Below are positions 1-5,491 of a stretch of 5,491 nt of DNA, piece by piece. How positions within the stretch are numbered: the first letter of the stretch is position 1; the number at the start of each line of letters is the position of its first letter. A program made the translations under genes and the position numbers. The notes beneath the pieces were generated by a model that was given only the letters and a program-made list of their open reading frames with translations, ran no database searches and was not told the origin of the DNA. The DNA comes from Comamonadaceae bacterium UBA2237. Its GTDB lineage: Bacteria; Pseudomonadota; Gammaproteobacteria; Burkholderiales; Burkholderiaceae_C. Where the stretch lies: the NCBI GenBank assembly GCA_002347905.1, contig DDYJ01000211.1, forward strand, positions 1-5,491. The letters run 5' to 3'.

Positions 1-9
1 TTAATTGAA

Positions 10-34
10 TTAATTGGGTTCTGACCCCAATTAA
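10..34. repeat. 9-bp inverted repeat upstream of aminotransferase (REP-like palindrome)
   Basis: Arms TTAATTGGG (10-18) and CCCAATTAA (26-34) are perfect reverse complements around a 7-nt loop, TTCTGAC. A second small AT palindrome, TTAATT-g-AATTAA (1-13), overlaps its left edge. The core GGGTTCTGACCCC differs by one base from the symmetrical GGGGTCTGACCCC. I recall that type of core from dispersed intergenic palindromes in proteobacteria, but did not verify this. The repeat ends 11 nt before the aminotransferase ATG, so a hairpin in the mRNA could affect initiation if transcription starts upstream. No T-tract follows, so it does not look like an intrinsic terminator. The inverted repeat is seen directly; its REP identity is inference. 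Confidence 0.6.
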
Positions 35-45
35 CTCAACTAACT

Positions 46-1242
46 ATGCAATTCGCTGAACGACTTAATAACGTTGAAACTTCTGCTATTCGTGAACTTT
101 TTAAGTTGCTGGGTAAGCCCGGCATTATTAGTTTTGCGGGCGGGTTTCCTGATAGTGCGATGTTTGATGTGGAAGGCATTCGCGAGGCGAGTGCGATGGC
201 TTTGTCTAAAGAGCCTGGTGCCGCTTTGCAATATGGTGCAACTGAAGGTTACAACCCTTTGCGTGAACAACTGGCTTTGTTCATGGCGGCCAAGGGTGTG
301 AAGAATATTAGCGCGGAAGGTTTGATCGTCACTACGGGAAGTCAACAAGCTTTGGACCTCGTAGCCAAGACTTTGCTCAACCCAAATGACATTGCGTTAG
401 TGGAAGCCCCCACTTTTTTAGCGACGATCCAATGTTTTCGTTTGTATGGACCCAAAGTCATAGGTGTGCCGATTGATGCGCACGGTGTGCAGGTAGACAA
501 ACTAGAAGCCATGATTCAGCAACACAAGCCTAAGTTGGTCTACATCATTCCGACATTCGGTAACCCGAGTGGTGCATTACTGAACAAAGAGCGCCGTCTA
601 AAAATTCTGCAATTGGCAGTGCAATACAAAACTATCGTGATAGAAGACGATCCGTATGGCGATTTGTATTTTGGTGAAGCACCGCCACCTTCCATGTTGG
701 CATTGAGCGACCAAGTGCCCGGAAGCCGCGATTGGCTGGTGCATTGCGGATCGTTGAGCAAGGTGCTCTCACCTGGTTTGCGTGTCGGTTGGATGGTGGC
801 ACCGCCAGATTTATTGGCCCGCGCCACGATGTGTAAGCAATTCAGCGATGCGCATACGTCTACATTTGCGCAAGCCACTGCTGCGCAGTATTTGTTATCG
901 GGTCGCATGCCTGCAACGCTTAATAAAGTCCGCCGTGTGTATGCCGAACGTGCGCAAGCCATGGACAAAGCTTTGCAAAGTGAATTGGGTGACTCCCTGG
1001 CCTACACAGCACCGCAAGGTGGTTTATTCTTCTGGGCGAATCTGACTGGCGCTCACGGTGCAGTGAAAGACGGCAACGCATTCGCAAAAAGTGCGATTGA
1101 AAAAGGCGTGGCCTTCGTGCCCGGCGCGCCGTTCTTTGCGAATGATCCAGACTTGTCTTCTATTCGATTGAGTTTTGCTACTGCGGATGTAGCAAAAATA
1201 GAAGAGGGTATTGCTAGATTAGGACAAGCTTTAAAAGCTTAG
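46..1242 (+). CDS. PLP-dependent class I/II aminotransferase (fold type I), substrate unassigned
   Basis: This 398-residue cytoplasmic enzyme has the size and motif order of complete fold-type I aminotransferases, in the LysN/2-aminoadipate and MocR-catalytic-domain group, but without a GntR-type DNA-binding domain. Visible motifs are GIISFAGGFPD (26-36), YGATEGYNPLR (63-73), TTGSQQALDL (96-105), PTFGNPSG (169-176, with Asn173), DDPYGDLYF (201-209, Asp201 and Tyr204 facing the PLP ring) and SLSKVLSPGLRVGW (236-249). Lys239 should form the PLP Schiff base, and Arg374 in SSIRLSFA should bind the substrate carboxylate. It likely exchanges an amino group between an amino acid and a 2-oxo acid; related enzymes act on 2-aminoadipate, aromatic or branched-chain substrates, and sequence alone does not decide which. 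The ATG at 46 gives an N-terminus (MQFAERLNNVETSAIRELF) expected for the family, although no Shine-Dalgarno precedes it. The gene converges on gcvP with a 2-bp gap, so it is not part of the gcv operon. Confidence 0.93.
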   Translation: MQFAERLNNVETSAIRELFKLLGKPGIISFAGGFPDSAMFDVEGIREASAMALSKEPGAALQYGATEGYNPLREQLALFMAAKGVKNISAEGLIVTTGSQQALDLVAKTLLNPNDIALVEAPTFLATIQCFRLYGPKVIGVPIDAHGVQVDKLEAMIQQHKPKLVYIIPTFGNPSGALLNKERRLKILQLAVQYKTIVIEDDPYGDLYFGEAPPPSMLALSDQVPGSRDWLVHCGSLSKVLSPGLRVGWMVAPPDLLARATMCKQFSDAHTSTFAQATAAQYLLSGRMPATLNKVRRVYAERAQAMDKALQSELGDSLAYTAPQGGLFFWANLTGAHGAVKDGNAFAKSAIEKGVAFVPGAPFFANDPDLSSIRLSFATADVAKIEEGIARLGQALKA

Positions 1243-1244
1243 TT

Positions 1245-4169
1245 TTAAGACTTGTATTCTTCAATCGGCAAACAACTACAAAATAAATTTCGATCGCCGT
1301 ACACGTTGTCTACACGCCCAACCGTAGGCCAATACTTTTGTTTTTTCAAACTAGGTAAAGCAAAAGCAGCGCGTTCACGGCTATAGGGGTGACTCCAAGC
1401 ATCAGCCGTCACACTTGCGGCAGTATGCGGAGCATGTTTGAGCGGATTATTGTCTTGCGGCCAAGTGCCGTTTTCAATCAAACGAATTTCATCGCGTATC
1501 GCAATCATGGCGTCGATAAATCTATCGAGTTCTGCCAATGTTTCGCTCTCAGTAGGCTCCACCATCAAGGTGCCAGGTACTGGAAAACTCAAAGTAGGCG
1601 CGTGAAAGCCATAGTCCATCAAGCGCTTGGCAACGTCCTCAGCAGACACACCAGTTAAATCTTTCAATGGACGCACATCCAAAATACATTCGTGGGCCAC
1701 ATGGCCCGTAGCGCTGGCGTACAAAGTAGGGTAGTGGTCTTTCAACCGCGCGCTGATGTAGTTGGCCGAGAGAATCGCTGTTTCAGTAGCGTGCTGCAAA
1801 CCTTCGGCACCCATCATGCGGCAATACATCCAACTGATGGGCAACACAGCAGCGTTACCTAAAGGCGCAGCAGAGACCGCGCCAACCCCATTGACTGCAA
1901 CACCTGCTGTTGCATGTCCAGGCAAGAAAGGCACCAAGTCTTCCACCACACACACTGGGCCAACACCTGGGCCGCCACCGCCGTGGGGAATGCAAAAGGT
2001 TTTATGCAAATTAAGGTGGCTCACATCTCCGCCAAATTCGCCAGGTGCTGCGACGCCCACTAATGCATTCATATTGGCACCATCCACATAGACGCGTCCA
2101 CCATGTTGATGAACTAACGCACAGAGTGCTTTTACCTGCGTCTCGAACACGCCATGCGTGCTGGGATAGGTGATCATGACTGCCGCCAAATTGGCACTGT
2201 GCGCTTCGCACTTGGCCTGCATATCGGCCATGTCGACATTACCTTGCTCGTCACACGCCACCACTACCACTTGCATGCCCACCATTTGTGCGCTCGCTGG
2301 GTTGGTGCCATGTGCGGAAGCAGGTATCAAACAGATATTGCGATGCCCTTGTCCCTTAGCGGCATGGTAAGCACGAATGACCAACAAGCCTGCGTATTCA
2401 CCTTGGCTGCCAGCATTGGGCTGCAAGCTGATGCCTGCGTAGCCTGTGGCTTGGCATAACCACGCACGCAATTGTTCGTCTAGCAATTTAAAGCCTTGTA
2501 ACTGGTCTGCAGGTGCAAAAGGATGGGGTTGTGCAAACTCTGGCCAAGTGATGGGAATCATCTCGCTGGTGGCGTTGAGTTTCATCGTGCAACTACCCAG
2601 CGGAATCATGCTGCGGTCTAGCGCTAAGTCTTTGTCGCTGAGGGCACGGATGTAGCGCAACATGCCTGTTTCGCTATGGTGTGCATTGAAAACAGGGTGG
2701 GTGAGGTAAGCGGTAGTGCGGTGTAGATTTTTAGGAATGAGACTGGCTAAGCCTGGTTCGAACGTTGACCACTCTGGTAACTTGGTACCAGCTTCAGCTC
2801 CAGCCTTTGTATTTGCATTCGTGCTTGCACTTGCATTTGCAAAAATTTCCCAAAGCTTTGTGATGTCTGTACGTGTAGTAGTTTCATCCAGAGAGATACC
2901 TAATTTATCTTTGCCAATCAATCGCAGGTTCATCCCAGCCGAACGCGCTTGTTGAGCGATGCTGTCGGTATGCGCGCCTGACAAAACCACCAAAGTGTCA
3001 AACGCGTATTCATGTTGCAACTGGCAACCCAATTCTTTCAAGCCACGCGCTAAAACAGCGGTGTAAGTCGCCACGCGTTCAGCAATACGACGCAAACCTT
3101 CAGGTCCGTGATAAACCGCATACATGCTAGCCACGACTGCAGGCAAGACTTGCGCTGTACAAATATTGGAGGTCGCTTTCTCACGGCGAATATGTTGCTC
3201 GCGTGTTTGTAAAGCGAGGCGGTAAGACGGATTGCCATGGGTATCAATGCTGACACCGACTAAGCGGCCGGGCATGGAGCGCTTGTATTCGTCTTTGCAA
3301 GCAAGATAAGCCGCATGAGGGCCTCCCGCACCCATGGGCATGCCAAAGCGTTGGGTGTTACCCACAACAATATCTGCGCCCAATTCACCTGGCGGTGTGA
3401 GCAAAGTCAATGCTAAAAGATCGGCTGCCATGATGACCAAACCACCCTTGGCTTTGTATACGCTGATGAGTTCTTGGTAAGAGCCCACTTCACCGTCCAC
3501 ACCAGGGTATTGCAAAAGCATGGCAAAACTTTCGTGCTGAAGTGCCTCTGAACTCGGCCCTACTTTGACCTGAAGACCCAAGGGCTCTGCACGAGTTTGA
3601 ATCACCTCAATCGTTTGTGGCAGTACGTTGTCCGCAACAAATATGACAGTGGATTCTGATTTGCCCACACGCAAAGCCAAGGTCATGGCTTCTGCAGCAG
3701 CCGTTGCCTCATCGAGCATCGATGCATTGGCAATGGGCATAGCCGTGAGGTCGCACACCATGGTTTGGAAGTTCACCAAAGCTTCCATGCGGCCTTGACT
3801 AATTTCGGCTTGGTAGGGTGTGTAGGCGGTATACCAAGCGGGGTTTTCAAGAATGTTGCGCAAGATGACGCCCGGCGTGTGCGTGCCGTAGTAGCCTTGT
3901 CCTATAAAGCTTTTAAGCAATTGGTTTTTCTGTGCAATCTGCTTGAGTTCATCTAACGCAGCGGCCTCAGTCACGGGCGGTGGCAATTGCATGGCTTGCG
4001 CGCGCGCAATGCTGCGAGGCACGATGCTGTCGATCAAAGCGCGTCGCGACGCTTGCCCCAAAACGCTCAGCATATGCGCCTCGTCTGCATCGCTCACGCC
4101 AATATGGCGCGCGATGAATTCACGGCTGTTTTCAAGTTCATCCAAAGGTTTGGTGGATTGCATCAACAT
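1245..4169 (-). CDS. gcvP: Glycine dehydrogenase (aminomethyl-transferring), glycine cleavage system P-protein
   Basis: The P-protein is a PLP enzyme that decarboxylates glycine and passes the remaining aminomethyl group to the lipoyl arm of GcvH, releasing CO2. At 974 residues it is the full-length single-chain form, with two homologous halves, not the split GcvPA/GcvPB type. The N-terminal half carries FIARHIG (18-24), [20 protein letters not shown] (88-107), [11 protein letters not shown] (280-290) and [12 protein letters not shown] (329-340). The C-terminal half carries GSCTMK (525-530) and [16 protein letters not shown], whose Lys723 is the predicted PLP lysine. The C-terminal region with RPLKD and [15 protein letters not shown] is also intact. 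An Ala/Thr-rich repeat at residues 444-463 joins the halves. The first ATG (4169) is preferred because AGCAGG lies 6 nt upstream; a second in-frame ATG at 4163 is possible and would remove two residues. It is the last gene of gcvT-gcvH-gcvP, 74 bp after gcvH. No terminator is evident after its stop. Confidence 0.98.
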   Translation of the reverse strand: MLMQSTKPLDELENSREFIARHIGVSDADEAHMLSVLGQASRRALIDSIVPRSIARAQAMQLPPPVTEAAALDELKQIAQKNQLLKSFIGQGYYGTHTPGVILRNILENPAWYTAYTPYQAEISQGRMEALVNFQTMVCDLTAMPIANASMLDEATAAAEAMTLALRVGKSESTVIFVADNVLPQTIEVIQTRAEPLGLQVKVGPSSEALQHESFAMLLQYPGVDGEVGSYQELISVYKAKGGLVIMAADLLALTLLTPPGELGADIVVGNTQRFGMPMGAGGPHAAYLACKDEYKRSMPGRLVGVSIDTHGNPSYRLALQTREQHIRREKATSNICTAQVLPAVVASMYAVYHGPEGLRRIAERVATYTAVLARGLKELGCQLQHEYAFDTLVVLSGAHTDSIAQQARSAGMNLRLIGKDKLGISLDETTTRTDITKLWEIFANASASTNANTKAGAEAGTKLPEWSTFEPGLASLIPKNLHRTTAYLTHPVFNAHHSETGMLRYIRALSDKDLALDRSMIPLGSCTMKLNATSEMIPITWPEFAQPHPFAPADQLQGFKLLDEQLRAWLCQATGYAGISLQPNAGSQGEYAGLLVIRAYHAAKGQGHRNICLIPASAHGTNPASAQMVGMQVVVVACDEQGNVDMADMQAKCEAHSANLAAVMITYPSTHGVFETQVKALCALVHQHGGRVYVDGANMNALVGVAAPGEFGGDVSHLNLHKTFCIPHGGGGPGVGPVCVVEDLVPFLPGHATAGVAVNGVGAVSAAPLGNAAVLPISWMYCRMMGAEGLQHATETAILSANYISARLKDHYPTLYASATGHVAHECILDVRPLKDLTGVSAEDVAKRLMDYGFHAPTLSFPVPGTLMVEPTESETLAELDRFIDAMIAIRDEIRLIENGTWPQDNNPLKHAPHTAASVTADAWSHPYSRERAAFALPSLKKQKYWPTVGRVDNVYGDRNLFCSCLPIEEYKS
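2781..2840 (-). repeat. Hexanucleotide-periodic tract encoding an (Ala/Thr)-X repeat in the GcvP hinge
   Basis: Read on the minus strand in the gcvP frame, this 60-bp tract divides into ten 6-bp units: GCAAAT, GCAAGT, GCAAGC, ACGAAT, GCAAAT, ACAAAG, GCTGGA, GCTGAA, GCTGGT, ACCAAG. The first group follows a GCAARY-like pattern and three later units follow GCTGRN. The product is the dipeptide series [20 protein letters not shown] (residues 444-463), with Ala or Thr at every first position. The tract contains no conserved GcvP motif and lies between the two homologous halves, so it is probably a flexible linker. The periodicity suggests growth by replication slippage, in steps that preserve the frame. 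Confidence 0.8.
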
Positions 4170-4175
4170 GGTGGG

Positions 4176-4181
4176 CCTGCT
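4176..4181 (-). promoter_or_regulatory. Probable ribosome binding site of gcvP
   Basis: On the minus strand this reads AGCAGG, one mismatch from AGGAGG, and is separated by 6 nt from the ATG at 4169. For the alternative ATG at 4163 the spacing would be 12 nt, so the site favours the first start, giving a protein that begins MLM. Confidence 0.5.
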
Positions 4182-4203
4182 TGTGTGTGAGGTTTAAGGG
4201 GTA

Positions 4204-4227
4204 AAAGAATGAATCAGCGAAAGAATG
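4204..4227 (-). repeat. Direct repeat of CATTCTTT in the gcvH-gcvP spacer
   Basis: The minus-strand octamer CATTCTTT occurs twice (4227-4220 and 4211-4204), separated by 8 bp, giving a 16-bp period. It lies in the 74-bp spacer between gcvH and gcvP. The rest of the spacer holds a T-rich start (TTTTTATTGACT) after the gcvH stop, and the gcvP ribosome binding site. The repeat could be chance in a pyrimidine-rich spacer. No function is assigned. Confidence 0.35.
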
Positions 4228-4243
4228 CAACAGTCAATAAAAA

Positions 4244-4609
4244 TTAAGCGATCAATTTGTTGTAACTGGTTTCGTCCATCAAAGCATCTAACTGTGCAAC
4301 GTCTGCCAGTTTGACTTTGAAGAACCATCCAGCACCGAGTGGGTCGGTGTTGGCCAGCGATGGGTCATCCACCAAGTCGGTGTTCACCTCGGTAACTTCA
4401 CCTGTAAGAGGCATATATACATCTGCTGCGGCTTTGACGGACTCGACCACGCCTGCCACATCGCCTTGTTTAAACGTAGCACCCACCTTGGGCAGTTCGA
4501 CAAACACAACATCGCCTAAAGCATCTTGCGCATGGTGTGTGATGCCCACCTTGGCAGTTGCGCCATCGGCTTGCACCCATTCGTGTTCTTGCGTGTATTT
4601 AAGTGACAT
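4244..4609 (-). CDS. gcvH: Glycine cleavage system H-protein (lipoyl carrier)
   Basis: GcvH is the small cytoplasmic shuttle of the glycine cleavage system. Its lipoylated lysine takes the aminomethyl group from GcvP, presents it to GcvT, and is then reoxidised by dihydrolipoyl dehydrogenase. The 121-residue protein is close to the usual 125-130. It shows the expected order: EHEWV (8-12), VGIT (21-24), [14 protein letters not shown] (30-43), then [19 protein letters not shown] (54-72), where Lys59 (AAA at 4433-4435) is the predicted lipoylation site. The C-terminal part has N-DP-L and GWFFKVK (94-100). The ATG at 4609 is well supported by an AAGGA site at the right distance and by the family-typical opening [11 protein letters not shown]. 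It lies 36 bp after gcvT and 74 bp before gcvP on the same strand, so it is almost certainly cotranscribed with them. Confidence 0.98.
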   Translation of the reverse strand: MSLKYTQEHEWVQADGATAKVGITHHAQDALGDVVFVELPKVGATFKQGDVAGVVESVKAAADVYMPLTGEVTEVNTDLVDDPSLANTDPLGAGWFFKVKLADVAQLDALMDETSYNKLIA

Positions 4610-4615
4610 GGTGTT

Positions 4616-4620
4616 TCCTT
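4616..4620 (-). promoter_or_regulatory. Ribosome binding site of gcvH
   Basis: The minus strand reads AAAAAGGAAACACCATG. The AAGGA core sits 6 nt before the gcvH ATG. This is a clear Shine-Dalgarno site and fixes the start at 4609. Confidence 0.8.
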
Positions 4621-4645
4621 TTTGAAAGAGGTGAAGTGTTGAGGT

Positions 4646-5491
4646 TTAACCGCGGTAGTACCGCGTTGGGTGAAAAGGCATGGGGCTGACAACCATCGGC
4701 ACTGCTTTGCCACGCACGCTGGCATAAACCGTGTGGCCCATCGCTGCATCTGATGGCGGCAGGTAGGCCATGGCGATAGGTTGGTCGACTGACGGTGATA
4801 ACAAACCGCTAGTCACTTCGCCGATGCGCTGTCCACTGGCGTTGTGTATTTCTACATGTTCCCGGACAGGCACACGCTCTTGGGCGATCAGGCCAACTCG
4901 GAGTTGGGTGATGGTTTGAGGCGCGTCGAGTTGGGCAAGAATTCTTTCAGCGCCTGGAAAACCTCCTGCACGCGCGCCGCCAGTACGTCGCACTTTTTGA
5001 ATCGCCCAGTTGAGTCCAGCTTCGACTGGGGTGGTGCCAGTGTCAATGTCTTGTCCATACAAACACAAACCTGCTTCTAAGCGCAAAGAGTTGCGTGCGC
5101 CAAGGCCGATGCTTTGCACAGCAGAGTGCTCAAGGAGGGCGTTGGCTAGGTCCGTAGCATGTGCGTTAGGTACTGAGATTTCGAAGCCGTCCTCACCGGT
5201 GTAACCACTGCGGGTGATAAATAGCGACACGCCTTGCCAATCGAAGGATTGGCCAGACATGAAGACCAGTTTTTCAACGCCTGGCACCAGTTGTGACAGC
5301 GCATCAACCGCTTGCGGGCCTTGAAGCGCAAGCAAGGCCAAGTCCGGCAATGGAATTACCTCGCAGCGGTCTCCAATTTGCGCTTGTATGTGTGCAATGT
5401 CCGCCGCTTTGCAAGCGCCGTTGACGACCACAAAAATATCGTCGCCACGGTTGACAAACATCAAGTCGTCCAAGATGCCGCCTTGGTCATT
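4646..5491 (-). CDS. gcvT: Aminomethyltransferase, glycine cleavage system T-protein (partial, N-terminus outside window)
   Basis: GcvT transfers the methylene carbon from aminomethyl-lipoyl GcvH to tetrahydrofolate, giving 5,10-methylene-tetrahydrofolate and ammonia. The frame is open to the last base of the window, so the true start lies beyond 5491. The 281 residues seen here are the C-terminal three quarters or so of a protein normally about 360-375 long, with roughly 90-95 residues missing. A TTG at 5473 falls inside the conserved GGILDDL motif and is not a plausible start. Visible motifs, numbered from the first codon in the window, are NDQGGILDDLM (1-11; Asp9 matches the catalytic Asp101 of human T-protein), ALQGPQA (55-61), SGYTGEDGFEIS (95-106), GLGARNSLRLEAGLCLYGQD (129-148), GGARAGGFPGAERI (171-184) and GEVTSG (224-229). 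It is the first of the three gcv genes seen here. Its promoter and any leader control are outside the window. Confidence 0.97.
   Translation of the reverse strand, partial: NDQGGILDDLMFVNRGDDIFVVVNGACKAADIAHIQAQIGDRCEVIPLPDLALLALQGPQAVDALSQLVPGVEKLVFMSGQSFDWQGVSLFITRSGYTGEDGFEISVPNAHATDLANALLEHSAVQSIGLGARNSLRLEAGLCLYGQDIDTGTTPVEAGLNWAIQKVRRTGGARAGGFPGAERILAQLDAPQTITQLRVGLIAQERVPVREHVEIHNASGQRIGEVTSGLLSPSVDQPIAMAYLPPSDAAMGHTVYASVRGKAVPMVVSPMPFHPTRYYRG

Noticed and set aside
1226..1247. AAGCTT-TAA-AAGCTT hairpin as a bidirectional terminator
   Set aside because: The stem is only 6 bp with four A-T pairs, lies within coding sequence, and has no proper T-tract on either strand. It is too weak to annotate as a terminator.
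2716..2955. Plus-strand open frame opposite gcvP, as well as other antisense frames across gcvP and gcvT
   Set aside because: They lie opposite strongly conserved coding sequence, have no recognisable domains or clear ribosome binding sites, and are explained as shadows of the real frames.
4236..4262. AAATT...AATTT followed by Ts at the gcvH end as an intrinsic terminator
   Set aside because: The stem is five A-T pairs with no GC, overlaps the gcvH stop, and would cut the operon before gcvP. It is more likely plain AT-rich sequence.
4610..4645. Glycine riboswitch or other leader RNA in the gcv operon
   Set aside because: The only spacers visible are 36 and 74 bp, too short for the usual glycine riboswitch, and show no such fold. 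If one exists it would be upstream of gcvT, outside the window.
5471..5473. TTG as a start codon for gcvT
   Set aside because: It lies inside the conserved GGILDDL motif, and the frame is open and family-like up to the window edge (NDQGGI upstream). The gene is simply cut by the edge.

Overview
The window looks like ordinary chromosomal DNA from a betaproteobacterium, most likely a Burkholderiales member related to the Comamonadaceae. This rests on the style of the proteins (GcvP opening, the GGARAGGFPGA loop in GcvT, the aminotransferase N-terminus), recalled from family knowledge and not searched. Base composition looks moderate rather than the high GC of many Comamonadaceae.

Layout: positions 1-45 hold an AT-rich leader with a 9-bp inverted repeat. 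A PLP-dependent class I/II aminotransferase (46-1242, plus strand) follows. It runs tail to tail, with a 2-bp gap, into a minus-strand operon. Read in its own direction, the operon is gcvT (N-terminus cut off by the window's right edge, 5491-4646), gcvH (4609-4244) and gcvP (4169-1245). All intergenic gaps are short (2, 74 and 36 bp), and no stretch above 300 bases lacks a gene.

The operon encodes three of the four components of the glycine cleavage system. GcvP decarboxylates glycine and loads the aminomethyl group onto the lipoyl arm of GcvH. GcvT moves the one-carbon unit to tetrahydrofolate and releases ammonia. The fourth component, dihydrolipoyl dehydrogenase, is not in the window. The catalytic or cofactor residues that can be located in all three proteins are present, so the genes look functional. 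The aminotransferase is a separate convergent gene whose substrate cannot be told from sequence.

I found no undescribed system. The most unusual local structures are a hexanucleotide-periodic tract coding an Ala/Thr-X dipeptide repeat in the hinge between the two halves of GcvP, and a REP-like palindrome directly in front of the aminotransferase start, which also lacks a visible Shine-Dalgarno sequence.
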